Assembly (NCBI GenBank): GCA_022605405.1
Contig: JABYQQ010000002.1
Span: 1,736,001-1,800,000, forward strand
Length of the DNA stretch: 64,000 bases
Origin: Earliella scabrosa
Taxonomy: Eukaryota > Basidiomycota > Agaricomycetes > Polyporales > Polyporaceae
Direction of reading: 5' to 3'
A program made the translations under genes and the position numbers. Below, in pieces: positions 36,541 through 47,698 of the stretch. The stretch's first letter is position 1. Each line of letters starts with the position of its first letter. The notes under the pieces were generated by a model, which had not been told where the DNA came from, ran no database searches, and saw only the letters and a list, made by a program, of their open reading frames with translations.

Positions 36541-37120
36541 TGATGAACTTCAGACCTGGAAGGCTGGGAGCCGACTGTAAGTCGAACAGAGAGAGATCTT
36601 CAGTCAGTGAGCGAACGACTATATTGCATAGATAAGTACCTGTAAGTCGAACAGAGAGAGACTACAAGTACTTAGTCAGTAAGTAAGTAGAAGGCATATG
36701 TATGTAGGAGACTTACTCTTCAGTCAGTGAGCGAACGACTGAAGAGCAGAGGCGAAATGTGAGCTGCTTATATAGAGGGAGGGAAGGTAGCTGAGTAAGC
36801 GTAGAAAGCAGTCACATGTTAGCCACAAGACGATGAGTAAGAGGCATACGAGGCTATGGTGCGAGGATGAGTCAGTATGACACGAGGATGAGCACCAAGT
36901 CTGAGTCAGACATAAGGTCTGGAACTATCCGGAACATCGTAGAACGCACTGGTACGTAGAGGTAAAGTCCGGAAAGAAAGAACTATCGTACAGATGCAGA
37001 GTTATCTATATATAGTAACGAAGAAGCATAGCCCATGCTGTGCGTCATGTGAACGCATAGCCACAAGTCCATATGGGGACATATCGGTCCGGACAGTGCC
37101 GGATAACCCTAAGTTCAACA
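36541..37120 (-). repeat. 3' LTR of the copia element
   Basis: 580 bp, TG...CA. It contains short internal direct repeats (tgtaagtcgaacagagagag twice; cttcagtcagtgagcgaacg twice). On the minus strand it has a TATA box (TATATAAG, about 36,768-36,775). Confidence 0.92.
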
Positions 37121-37131
37121 CTCCCACTCGT
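37121..37131 (-). other. Polypurine tract of the copia element
   Basis: On the minus strand GAGTGGGAG directly precedes the 3' LTR start TGTTGAAC. This is the expected position of the plus-strand primer, between the RNase H stop and the LTR. Confidence 0.6.
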
Positions 37132-40100
37132 TCAAGATGTGACATAAGCAAGACCAATCTCTTGGACGAACTTCGACTGAATTGCCAAAGGCACATTCTT
37201 AGTCAGAGCGTCGGCGAGTTGATCCGCAGTCGCTACATAGAAGATCTCGGTCGATCCCAACTCCACCTGCTCTCGGATGAAGTGGTATCTAACCTCGATG
37301 TGCTTGGTCCGGCGGTCGATCACGGGATTGACAGACAGGAAGATAGACCCCTGATTGTCCAGACACATGGGAGTTGGTCGAGACATGTCATCGCCGAGTT
37401 CTTCACCGAACGTCCTCAGCCACACCAATTGACGACAAGTGTCAGAGGCCGCTTTATACTCCGCTTCGGTCGAGGAAAGCGAAATGGTAGGCTGACGCCT
37501 CGATGCCCACGATATAGCAGCACCTGCCATCAGAAAGATGAAGCCAGAGGTAGAATGCCGATCATCACGGTCTTCGGCCCAGTCCGAATCGGAGTACGAA
37601 ATCAGACCGTCATTAGACGCTCCCTGGTAGCGCAGCCGGTACGCCTTAGTACCCTGAAGATACCGGAGGACATACTTGGCATAGTGAAGATGCGCGTCTG
37701 AGGGATTGGCATTGAACTTCGAAAGCCGCGTGACAGCAAAGGCTATGTCGGGCCGCGTACCGAGCATGGCGTACAGAAGACTGCCAATCAAGCTCTGATA
37801 GCGCTGACGCGACGCATCGGTGGCGGTGTGCTCAGATGACTCTAGAACAGCACCAGCAGGGAGAGGGGTACGCGACGGCTTACAGTCGGCCATGTGAAAG
37901 CGCTCGAGAACAGACTGGATGTACTCTTCCTGGTCAATCTCGATGATCCGCGAAGCACGGTCACGAGTGATGCGAAGACCAAGGAATCGCTGAACTGGTC
38001 CCAAGTCCGTCATTTTGTACTGCTTAGAAAGCGAACGCTTCACGTGCTGTATGTGGCCAGGCTGATCGCCGAGGAGAAGTAGATCGTCGACATAAAGAAC
38101 GACGATAGTGACGTGATCCCCCCCTTGTCGCCGATATACGTAGATCCCGGCATCGGAATAGGTCCGTTTGAATCCCAGGCTAATAAGCGACTGGTGGATT
38201 TTCACGTTCCACTGACGGGATGCCTGCTTAAGACCGTAGATTGCCTTTTTCAGCAGACACACGTGATCCTCCTTGCCAGGAACGATCCAACCTTCCGGCT
38301 GTTCCATGTAGATCTCCTCATCCAGATCGCCGTTAAGGAACGCGGTCTTGACATCCATTGACTCGATGTCCCAGTCCTCAAGCGCTGCATGCGCGAGAAG
38401 GTACCGTATAGACTCGAACCGCGCCACGGGGGAGAAGGTCTCGTGATAGTCCTCGCCCCACACCTGAGTGAAACCCTTAGCGACTAGACGAGCTTTGTAC
38501 CGCCCATCGTGCTTGATGTCATAGACCCAGCGGTTAGAGACCACGTGCCGATCTTTCGGACGAGGGACAAGGACCCAAGTCTTATTCTCGAGCAACGAGT
38601 CATACTCCGCTTTCTCCGCATCGCGCCATTTCTCAGCTTCAGGCGACTTCATGGCTTCCTTGTGGGAGTTCGGAATGCCAGTTTTGTACTGAGACGCCAT
38701 GAGAAACATGAGAAGCGCTTGGTCCTCTCGCTGCGTGCCATCCGGATCAGTCCGGGCATCGACTTTAGCCGGTGGCTCGTTGCCGTATACGTTATCACGA
38801 GTCTTCGACTCGGACCGTTTACCCGCGTTCTCACGCCGTGGTCTGTCACGTGCAAGGCTGGGAGGTTGTTCTCCCACTGGAGGGTGACGTCCTCGCTTGT
38901 GAGCAGGCTTAGGCGGTGGTACAGCAGGCGGTTGAGGCGGTTGCGGCGGCGGAGGAGCAGGGGCGTCGGCTGGAGGAGGCGCTTCAGCTGGAGTTGGCTG
39001 AGCATCCGCTGGAGGGTCAGGTGGTAGATCTGGGAGTTCAGGAACAATCTCGGGATGGAGGTCGTCCTCATGACCGTCGACATCGGCTTCGGAAGCCTTA
39101 TCAGACTGATCATCTGGGAACGGATGGTCATCCGGGGTAACAGGATGATTGCCGGGGAGTTTACGAGCAGGGAAAGACTCTTCATCGAATGTCACATCGC
39201 GAGACACTACGATAGAGCGGTTGGCTGGATTCCAAAACTTGTACCCCTTGGAACCAGACTCATACCCCACGAAGATCATCTCGACAGCCTTTTTGTCGAG
39301 TTTCCCTTCGCGCTTTGCCTTCTGCACGTGTACAAAGGCTTTGCACCCGAACACTCGGAAGTAGGAGACGTCCGGAACGGTTCCATCCCACTTGGTGATG
39401 GGGCATTGCCATTTGTGTCGACGCATCGGTTGACGATTGTAGATATGAACGGCTGCATCAACGGCGAGTTGCCAGAAACCGTGACTAAGACCTGCCTGAT
39501 GGAGCATGGCCATGGCTTTTTCGACGATAGTACGGTTCCAGCGCTCAGCGCGTCCATTCTGCTGCGGAGAGCCAGGCATAGTCTTCTGGTGCTCGATCCC
39601 GTGCGAACGAAGAAGCTCAGAGAACTCGGTAGAAGTGTATTCTCCCCCTCGGTCCGAGCGGACCTTCTTGATCTTTCGACCGGTCTGGGTCTCAGCCCAC
39701 GCCTTGTAGTCGAGGAACGCTTGGAACGCATCCGACTTCGACTTAAGGTAGTAAGCACGGGCGAGTCCGGAGTAGTCATCAATGAAACCGGCGAAATACT
39801 TGTAACCTCCGATAGCTTGTGTGCGCATCGGGCCATCAAGATCGGTGTGAACGAGCTCGAGTGGTTCCGTAGCACGCTTATCAGAAGGCGGGAAGGGGAG
39901 ACGAGTGGATTTGCCCCAGGCACATCCTTCACACGGTTCATCTTCGTCTTCAGGGGAATCAACTGAATCAACCCCTCGGACGTTCTTCGGGAGATGGCGC
40001 AGCGCGTCCTTGCCGAGATGACCAAAGCGACGGTGCAAGGTACGAAAACGGCTGACGTTAAGATGAACACGCTGGCCATTGTGAAGTTCGAGCTTAGCCC

Positions 40101-41436
40101 AGTAGATATTGCTCAGGACGTTGTACTCCGCTTCAAGGATCTTGCGACCCTTGATTCGAATCGTCGAACCAAATTTGACAGCGCCTTCTGGCAGCTTGTC
40201 AAAGATGCACATCTTCCCATCTCCTTGGACAAGGGAGTACCCGTTGCGCTCAATGGTGCCTGTCGAGAAGATACGACCTCTCAACTTCGGGATGTAGTAC
40301 ACATGGGTGAGCGCGATCGGAACTTTGTCACCATCAACCCAAGTGTTACCACGGACCGTGCCCTTCCCGAGAGCAAGGATCATGTTGCTCGCATCAGCAG
40401 TATTGAAGCTGATGGGCGTATCAAACGGCTGATACTCGGAGAAGTCACTTAGGTCGCCCGTGATGTGTTGAGAGGCACCTGAGTCCATCAGCCATGCAGT
40501 CCAGTTCTCACTAGAGGCAACGAGGGCCTCGGGGTAGAAAGAACCAACAATGTTAGATGACGCAACTACATTTACAGACTGAGACTCGACGACGGTATGC
40601 GCATGGGGCTGATTGTCCTTGTTATTTCCTTTGTCCTTGTCCTTATCCTTGTCCTTCGCCTTTCCCTTTCCCTTGCCTTTGCCCTTGGGCTTCTTCTCGG
40701 GATGCTTGTCCCAGCAGTTAGACTCATGATGATTAGAGCCACCGCAGTGAGAGCAAGGACCCTTAGGCTTAGGCTTGGTCTGCGAGACCCGGTTCGCAGA
40801 TTGTCCGGCCTTGCGCAGCGACTCCTCGGCCAAGGTCTTGGACATGATGTCCTCGACGGTGACCTTGTCGACGTCGATGGTCGCCATGAGCGCAGAGATC
40901 ATAGACCGATAAGACTCCGGAATCTTCGACAGAAGGAGGAGGGCCTTCATCTGGGCAGAGAGCGTCACCTTGTTCTTGGTGATGTCATCCATGCGGTTGA
41001 CGATACGCATCATCTGATCCTGCAGGGACTTCTGCTCGTTCATCCGAGGTTCAGCCACAAGGGTCTCGAACTGTCCCCAGACGTGAGCACTGTTCGGCGT
41101 GCCAAATTTGTCCTTCAGGGACTTCCACATGTCTGCTGCGGTCTGTTCCCGAGATGTAGTGGTAGAGGACCCACTGGTTGTAACGGTGTCGAGAATTTCC
41201 GCATCGAGGATGTAATGGAAGCTCTGAGCGACCCGCATGTACATCATGCCGCGAGCCTGCCCGTCGAGCTTGTCCCAGGACTCCTGCTTGTCAGCAGCAG
41301 TCGGACGTTTGGTCTTGCCGTTGACGACGTCCCAACAGCCCATGAAGATGAAGTAGCCCTTCATCTTGGCAGACCAGTCGGTGTACTGGTTCGCCGACGA
41401 AAGGGAAGGGATAGAGTCGAGCTTGACGTCTCCCAT
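37132..41436 (-). CDS. Copia Gag-Pol polyprotein
   Basis: One uninterrupted 1,434-codon frame. The order is a Gag region (DWSAKMKGYFIFMGCWDVVN), zinc knuckle CSHCGGSNHHESNC, aspartic protease site WLMDSGASQHITGD, and GAG-pre-integrase HRRFGHLG. Then come integrase (HTDLDGPM, FIDDYSGLARAY, VRSDRGGEYTS, PQQNGRAERWNRT), a Pro-rich linker, reverse transcriptase (MDVKTAFLNGDL, VVLYVDDLLLLGD), and RNase H (SSTEAEYKAASD, DNQGSIFL, KHIEVRYHFIRE, DQLADALTKNVP). All catalytic landmarks I looked for are present, so it is potentially competent. The same frame stays open upstream of the ATG for 115 codons to the KDZ insertion, so the original protein may have begun further upstream. Confidence 0.92.
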   Translation of the reverse strand: MGDVKLDSIPSLSSANQYTDWSAKMKGYFIFMGCWDVVNGKTKRPTAADKQESWDKLDGQARGMMYMRVAQSFHYILDAEILDTVTTSGSSTTTSREQTAADMWKSLKDKFGTPNSAHVWGQFETLVAEPRMNEQKSLQDQMMRIVNRMDDITKNKVTLSAQMKALLLLSKIPESYRSMISALMATIDVDKVTVEDIMSKTLAEESLRKAGQSANRVSQTKPKPKGPCSHCGGSNHHESNCWDKHPEKKPKGKGKGKGKAKDKDKDKDKGNNKDNQPHAHTVVESQSVNVVASSNIVGSFYPEALVASSENWTAWLMDSGASQHITGDLSDFSEYQPFDTPISFNTADASNMILALGKGTVRGNTWVDGDKVPIALTHVYYIPKLRGRIFSTGTIERNGYSLVQGDGKMCIFDKLPEGAVKFGSTIRIKGRKILEAEYNVLSNIYWAKLELHNGQRVHLNVSRFRTLHRRFGHLGKDALRHLPKNVRGVDSVDSPEDEDEPCEGCAWGKSTRLPFPPSDKRATEPLELVHTDLDGPMRTQAIGGYKYFAGFIDDYSGLARAYYLKSKSDAFQAFLDYKAWAETQTGRKIKKVRSDRGGEYTSTEFSELLRSHGIEHQKTMPGSPQQNGRAERWNRTIVEKAMAMLHQAGLSHGFWQLAVDAAVHIYNRQPMRRHKWQCPITKWDGTVPDVSYFRVFGCKAFVHVQKAKREGKLDKKAVEMIFVGYESGSKGYKFWNPANRSIVVSRDVTFDEESFPARKLPGNHPVTPDDHPFPDDQSDKASEADVDGHEDDLHPEIVPELPDLPPDPPADAQPTPAEAPPPADAPAPPPPQPPQPPAVPPPKPAHKRGRHPPVGEQPPSLARDRPRRENAGKRSESKTRDNVYGNEPPAKVDARTDPDGTQREDQALLMFLMASQYKTGIPNSHKEAMKSPEAEKWRDAEKAEYDSLLENKTWVLVPRPKDRHVVSNRWVYDIKHDGRYKARLVAKGFTQVWGEDYHETFSPVARFESIRYLLAHAALEDWDIESMDVKTAFLNGDLDEEIYMEQPEGWIVPGKEDHVCLLKKAIYGLKQASRQWNVKIHQSLISLGFKRTYSDAGIYVYRRQGGDHVTIVVLYVDDLLLLGDQPGHIQHVKRSLSKQYKMTDLGPVQRFLGLRITRDRASRIIEIDQEEYIQSVLERFHMADCKPSRTPLPAGAVLESSEHTATDASRQRYQSLIGSLLYAMLGTRPDIAFAVTRLSKFNANPSDAHLHYAKYVLRYLQGTKAYRLRYQGASNDGLISYSDSDWAEDRDDRHSTSGFIFLMAGAAISWASRRQPTISLSSTEAEYKAASDTCRQLVWLRTFGEELGDDMSRPTPMCLDNQGSIFLSVNPVIDRRTKHIEVRYHFIREQVELGSTEIFYVATADQLADALTKNVPLAIQSKFVQEIGLAYVTS

Positions 41437-41772
41437 GATTGATAAGAGAAAGTGCGATGAGTCGAGATAGTCCTCCGAGAAGTCTACAGATGTTGTTACC
41501 GGTGTGACCGGCGGAAGCGGTGTTGCGATAGGAGGAGGTAACTCGACGAGAGGAGGAGGGAGAGTCTCGAATGGCTCAGGGATAACCTCCGGAGTAGGAG
41601 GGATTAGGACGATGAAAGGAAGAGGAGTGGTATAGGGTGTGTCTGATGCGACTGGAAGGGCAGTGTTGACTCCAGCAAGGAAATCCTCTTGGTCAGGAGA
41701 GGGGAAAGCCCACTTGAATGTGTCAGGATAATCTTCGGGTTGAACGGGAACCCCGTTGTACCGATGAGGACA

Positions 41773-42010
41773 GAGCCTCTTCAGTGAATGTAACTAGTTG
41801 AAAGTGGGTAGGTAGTCTATGTTATCTAGTTGCAACTAGTTGACGGCACGATGACTCCTTGTCAGGAGTAACTAGTCGTGACTAGTCACCACGGCGCCTG
41901 CTGTCGAGAGTAACTAGTTGTTAGTACTACTTAGTAGTAGTAAGTCATAACTAGTCAGCCTCGGACTAAGTACTAGTAGTACTTGCTAGCAGTGACCCCG
42001 GGTTGCAAGT
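41773..42010 (+). repeat. Left subterminal repeats of the KDZ element
   Basis: Dense copies of aactagt and its variants (taactagttg, gtgactagtc, ctagtagtac) within about 230 bp, matching the motif cluster at the other end. Such clusters are typical transposase-binding arrays. Confidence 0.7.
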
Positions 42011-42212
42011 CATGTTTTGATCTATTAGAACCCTCTATAGGATATGAGTACATTCTGATAAATCGCATACAAAAAGAGGCACAAGAACATCTAGATTATC
42101 GTTGAAACACATCAAGCAGTGAGTTGCGTGTCAAACTCGACGACTCGGACACTTGCTGTGGCGTGACAGTGGGATGGTGACGTTGCCATCCATATCGTCG
42201 ACGTTATCTCCA

Positions 42213-43437
42213 TCAGGCAATGCTTATGCCATCGGAGTCCGCCTCCTCGGAGTCCAAGTCCGACTCGTCACCGTTGGCCAGCCCACAGAAGCGGAGCATG
42301 TCAACATCGACGGGTTCAGCAGGAAGCCCACGCCGCTCGAGCTCTGCCTTGGCGCGCTGATAACTCAGATCCCACCACCGTTGTTCTTCGAGCTCCTCTG
42401 ACCAAAGTGGTCCCCCAATGTCACCTAAGTTCTATTGTGAGTCCTCGCAATGCACCGCACGTCAAAACAATGTACTCACCGGTCCGTTTGTCTATGCCTG
42501 GCAGTATGGTAACTCCTGCCTTGACCCAGACCAAGTCCTGCCCATCGTCCAGGGCGTACAGGAGTACGTCAGCCTCATATACCTCGCAAGCCGTCCACCT
42601 GTCTTTCCATGATGCGAAGTAAGCGATCCGATCAGTGGCGTCGAGCCCGAACGGTTCGAACAGCAGCTCGATCGCTGTGGTTTGGGTCCAGATAAACTCA
42701 TACTCCATTGGTTGCTCGAAGTCCTAGGGGGTCTTTGGTGTTCACAACGTCGGTTGATAGAAGAAGAAGATACATACATCATAGTACGCACACACCTTCC
42801 AGGTGCGGCTCGCCTTCACGGGTGGAGGAGCTTGAAGTTGAGAAGCGCACGGGACATGCGCCACCGCGGACGTTGCAAGTCTGTGCTCGAGAGCTGTGGC
42901 ATGTGAGGGTGCAGCCGCTAGGTGGCTTGCACGCTGCCGATCTAGGAATTCCAGGTTAGAGCAGTATGTACGGTTGAGATAGATGAAGTTGTTTGCATAC
43001 GAGCGTGAGAAGCGCGAGTCGTGATCGCTGGCATGGCAGGTTGCTGAAGTTCCGCGGCCTTCTCACGGACGGTCTCCAATTCGGCAGGCGTCAGGCGTTC
43101 AGAAACGTACTGAACAGCGCCTTTCCGAGGGCATCCGTCATCCGAGCACTACGATGGACTCAGCATGACTTGTACTACTCATGAGAGTCTACTAGGCAGT
43201 CTAGGCCGCACTCACAATGACATAATATCGCCCGCGGTTGTCGTTATCATCCCGGTACTGGAGTTGCTTCCTGTACGTAGGGTGTTTACAACGCTTGCAT
43301 GGTCCCTTAGTGTCCGCTATCGCTTTGATGAAGTCTTTGAGTGCAAGCAATACTGGATTGCTGGTGTCCCTTGTCTGAGTCGCTGAGCGGGAAGGCGTGC
43401 AAGGGGCACTCGAAGCGGTTGAGGTGGGTGGAGGCAT
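42213..43437 (-). CDS. KDZ-element cargo gene with GRF-like zinc cluster
   Basis: I recognise no named protein. The start is at 43437 (MPPPTSTASSAPC). Exon 1 contains CKRCKHPTYRKQLQY and NRGRYYVI. After a GTGAGT intron the reading continues CSDDGCPRKGAVQYV. The Cys-x2-Cys ... GRYY ... Cys-x4-Cys layout resembles a GRF-type zinc finger, a nucleic-acid-binding module. Downstream exons give FEQPMEYEFIWTQTTAIELL (about 42,719) with YFASWKDRWTACEVYEADVL, and a last exon with GGPLWSEELEEQRWWDLSYQ ending in an acidic tail ESDLDSEEADSDGISIA (stop 42,213). Middle splice sites between about 42,960 and 42,720 are uncertain. It lies wholly inside the KDZ element and is probably an accessory gene. Confidence 0.55.
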
Positions 43438-43577
43438 GTTGAGTAAATCCCCGTCGAGAGGACGCCCTGCTATTTAACACCTACCGGTGGCCCAAATATT
43501 GCTCACGAGGATGCGCGTGGCCGTGAACTCGGAAATAAATTGACATAGTTACTATACATACAATAGAGCTGCAATCA

Positions 43578-45969
43578 TCAAACCTGGCTCTTGCGTCCGT
43601 TGGTCTTGGCACGCTTAGGGGCACTGCGCACATGTCAGTGGTAGCACGATCACGTAGAATTGAGGTGCTCTACCTTGTGTGGTGGTCATCAGTGGACTCA
43701 GCCTTGCGCTTCAGGACATTTGCAGCAGACCGCAGTTGGTCGTCTCGCGGGGGAGCCTGACGATTGCGGGTGCCACGACGCACTGATAGTTCACTCTGAG
43801 GCTCCGGCTCTGGTGCGCGGGCCTTCTGAGGAGCTTTGGGAGCTCGAGCCGGTCGAGCTTTGCCCTTGGCCACAACGCTGGCACCCACCCGTCCAGGGAC
43901 AGACGACCCATGCTCCTCCTCTTGACCAGGTCGTCCATGCATGGCGGTGGCCGCGCCGGCTTGGGATGTGTCAGCGATGGGCTCGTTGGACTTGGTGGCC
44001 TGCGTCGCAGGCCCCGTTGCCGTTGCGACGGACTCAGCGTCAATGCTCGTCGGGGTGTGCTCAGCATCGCGGCTCGTCGGTGCTGGCTTAGCGTCGAGGC
44101 TTCTCGAAGGCTGATTCGTTGGAGCGGGCTGAGCGTCGAGGCTCGTCGGGGCGGGTGGAATGCCGCAGCTCGTCGGAGACTGACGCGTCGGACCGGGTGC
44201 AATATCGCAGCTCGTCGGGCAAGGCTGAGCGTCGAGGCTGATCCTGGTGGGCGGAATGACGCAGCTCGTCGGGACAGGCTGAGCGTTGAGGCTTGTCAGA
44301 GGCTGACTTGTCGTAGCAGGCTGGGCCTCGAGGCTCGTCGGGGGCTGACGCGTCGGACCGGGTGCAATATCGCCGCTCGTCGGGGAAGGCTGAGCGTCAA
44401 GGCTCATCCGGGTGGGCGGAATGTCGCAGCTCGTCGGGACAGGCTGAGCGTTGAGGCTTGTCAGAGGCTGACTTGTCGTAGCAGGCTGGGCCTCGAGGCT
44501 CGTCGGGGGCTGACGCGTCGGACCGGGTGCAATATCGCCGCTCGTCGGGGAAGGCTGAGCGTCAAGGCTCATCCGGGTGGGCGGAATGTCGCAGCTCGTC
44601 AGGACAGGCTGAGTGTCCAGGCTTGTCAGAGGCTGACTCGTCGGCGTCGGAGTGGGTTGTGCCACGAGGCTCGTCAGACCGGGCGCAAGGTCGCAGCTCG
44701 TTGGGACAGTCTCAGCATTACAGGTCGCCGGCGCGTGCGGAATGTTGGAGGGTTGATTGTCGCGGCTCGTGGCGGCGAGCTGAACGTCGGGGGCAAGTTC
44801 GGGTAGGGGTGGTGCATACTTTCGAATCCAGGCATCGATAGCTTCGTGTGCTTGTGGGATCTTCTTGAGTTCCACCACAATGTCATCAGGCGCGTTGGGG
44901 GTGCTCGAAACCCTGGTTAACCTCATCAGTACAACAACAAGTAACATCGATACAAAAGACATACATCCACTTGCGCAGTTTCCCGCCAGCCTGCCAGCCA
45001 CCGTAGATGGTGAGCATAGCGGTCTTCGTCTGGGAGCTCAGACTGTCCACGTTATTCTGCGTCGTGTACCGTAGGTTGTTCATGAGCCTGCAGAGAGACG
45101 CTCAGCTGTGAGTCGGTTGCATTCATGTAACTACTATGACGTACTCGAGCCTGGCCTCAGCTGGTGACGCCGCCACAGGTGGAGCCGCAGTCGACTTCGA
45201 GTTTGACGAAGAAGGTTGAGGATCGGCACGACGTTTGTCGGCCGCTGCAAGCTTTGCTGCTTGTGCCTCCGCCTCAAAGGCGCTGAACGCGCCCTTCTTC
45301 TTGGCCTCTTGAATGGCCGCCGTGTACGCCTTGTTGATCGCACCAACGACATCTGACTGTCTGGTGACGCCCTCAGCGGTTGCTCTCTGGCGGGTCGCAT
45401 CGCGGATCTCAGGATGGGCCGCTATGAAGAGATCGCGTGCGCTTTTGGCACGCACGACAGGGGCAGGTGGTTCTGGCGCAGCAAGGAGGTTCGTTGGAGC
45501 AGGCTGACTGTCGCGACCTTTCACAAGCTTCGCCCAGTTGTTCTCCACCCACTTTTTGGCTTGCTACAAGACGACAGCAACTTAGCAGGATGGCGGAGGA
45601 GAAATCAGCTGAGCACGTACGGCATACTGTCCAGCAGTTCGTTTGGTCGCTTCCTCTGGCGTCTCCATCCGACCGAGCTCCGCAGAGTACATGGGTATGT
45701 CGCGCGCCCAGTGCGCATCGAAGTCCTTTGCGACATCCGCGGCATAGCTGGCGCGCCCAGACCACTGGCTGTTAGGGCCAAAGTACAAGCCAAGATCGCG
45801 TTGGGCCCGAGCAGTGATCCAGCTGAGTTGATCTATGCCTCGCGTACGGTCAACCACTAACCACTGCTTCCCTGGAGGCATGTCGACGGCGGAGTAGAGA
45901 TCTACGGAAGGTTCGTCAAGTCAGATCTCAAGGTATGTAACATTAAATACCTGCTCGTGTGGTGGCCAT
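43578..45969 (-). CDS. KDZ-element cargo gene with Pro/Ser/Thr repeats and basic tail
   Basis: Function unknown. The start is at 45969 (MATTRA), spliced to DLYSAVDMPPGKQWLVVDRT. The next exon has KKWVENNWAKLVKGRDSQPA, then a helical segment SARDLFIAAHPEIRDATRQR ... AINKAYTAAIQEAKKKGAF that loosely recalls an HMG-box. Then a short exon LRYTTQNNVDSLSSQTKTAM, and the large exon from about 44,930 with LKKIPQAHEAIDAWIRKY. That exon continues into a low-complexity region of TSxDAQPxPTS-type repeats, including a 55-residue block present twice in tandem (165-bp period, about 44,281-44,610). The last exon gives a basic, NLS-like end PKRAKTNGRKSQV (stop 43,578). An in-frame ATG at 46,080 is an alternative start. 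Nuclear DNA-binding accessory protein is an inference only. Confidence 0.5.
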
Positions 45970-47698
45970 TGCGCCTTGTATGCTTGCAGCTTTGGTTTGA
46001 CATAGCACATAGCGGTGGTCGTTGTAAGCGCCGGTGAAAGCGATACTTGGCCACGTTCCGGGTCCCAGTCGCCAAGTCATGAGTCGCCACGTAGACCCGA
46101 TGTTGTCAATGCCAATGATGAGACATAGACGTGGCGACTCAGCGACTCAAAGTTGAACGAACACGGCGATAGACCACCAAGGTCGTTCGGCTGGATCTCT
46201 GCACTGGTATGATGTACACTCCGAGATTGACCACCACGGTGAGGTCCGCACTGTCTGTGTTGCGTAGATAGTAAGCTAGAATATACAAGGAATGAATGAA
46301 GGCGGCGATTCACTGATTGTAGTAGAGTGGGTTGCGAGGATGTGTCTTCGCATCGTAACGGCAGAGCGCGAGTTACATTGCATGGGGTCTGGACAATAGA
46401 GGCGGGTGAGCAGCGAGGATACACGACGGCGAATTTGACTGTCGATCACGTAGGAGGTGGGCCGATTCCCGCGAATCGGAGCCATCGACGTGCATAAGCT
46501 GTCACGATACGGTGGTGAGAGGTTGGTCGACTGGGCTGAATACGTGGTGTTGGGGTAGAGGGGAACAGAGGTGACCGCCCGCGTATGGTCGAGGTTGGGC
46601 GGAGGAGAAGAACGAGAAGGACCTTGTGATCAGCGTCATCACGGCAACATCGAGGTATTCCAAGTCACGTACACGAGCGAAGGGGCTGAGAGCCCGCTGC
46701 TTGCGCATTACAACTTGGGGACGGCCACGGAGCGAGATACGATCACACGGCCAGGGAACGATATAGTATGGAAGGGACTACGTGGATTCCGTAGATGAGA
46801 TCTATGCCTGCGGCAGAAGCGGAGCGCGAGAGACTGAGACAAAAGAGATCTCAGCATACTGCTTGGGTGCGCGCGTGTGGAGGGGATTATGAAGGTGTAC
46901 TGATAGATGGAGACACTCACCACTTGCTGGCCGTAATGCCCAAAGCGAGCGGAGCGCGCACTCTATGAAGAGCGGTGTACGTTCTCCCGCACTGTAGAGT
47001 GATGCCGTGTAGGCCTTGAGCCAGGCTTGAGACTAGCCTGTGCGTTCGCGCAACGTGCCCTTGAGTGATGGGGACCGGGTCCAGGCTGTAGATTTGAACA
47101 CAGATATCAGGAGTTCGGCGTGGACAGGTTCTGCGGGCTTGACCAATGTCTGTTGAGCGCAGACGAACGGAGGGAAATTTCGCGCTCTTGCGGAGGAGGG
47201 GCGGAGGAGGAGGGGTGCGCAGTGGCACTGCAGCAAAGTGACGAAGTTACTGACGACAGTCGAGAATACTTGCAACGGTGCGCGTCGGACGAAGAGATCT
47301 GAACCCGACGCTATGATGGAACGACGAGAGACTGAGACTCGAAAGAGGCTGCAGGCTCCGGGAGTCTGGAGAGAGCGCACGGGCGCGCGCGCGAAGCTGC
47401 CGGACGTTTGCGAGGTTCCGAGCACGGAGCGCTGAGCGCGCGAGGACGGCGGACGCCAGCGTCGCCGTCCTGATTTTTCATCGACCTCCCTTCTCCCACC
47501 ATCCCTCCTCTCTCCTCTCCATTCCAAAGCTCACTGCCAGCTCACAATTGTCCCCCGCCGGTCACACCCACGCCTTCGACACCCAGCCTGCAGAGGGGCG
47601 CCCCAGAGTGCGAAGTGCAAGACGACGGGCGTGTCGCTTGGCTCCCTTCTCCACTCTCCCGCCGTCTCTCTCTCCTCTCGCAACTGTCAGCTCAAGAC
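45970..47698. other. KDZ interior without a supportable gene
   Basis: Only short frames rich in Arg, Ser and Pro, with no splice-linked chain I can defend. It probably contains the divergent promoters of the flanking cargo genes. Confidence 0.35.

Noticed and set aside
40597..41442. 281-codon plus-strand frame
   Set aside because: Antisense to the copia gag region, including its Lys-rich linker; a shadow frame.
43910..44806. 298-codon plus-strand frame with repeats
   Set aside because: Mirror image of the repeat region of the minus-strand cargo gene; the minus strand splices to flanking coding exons and this one does not.
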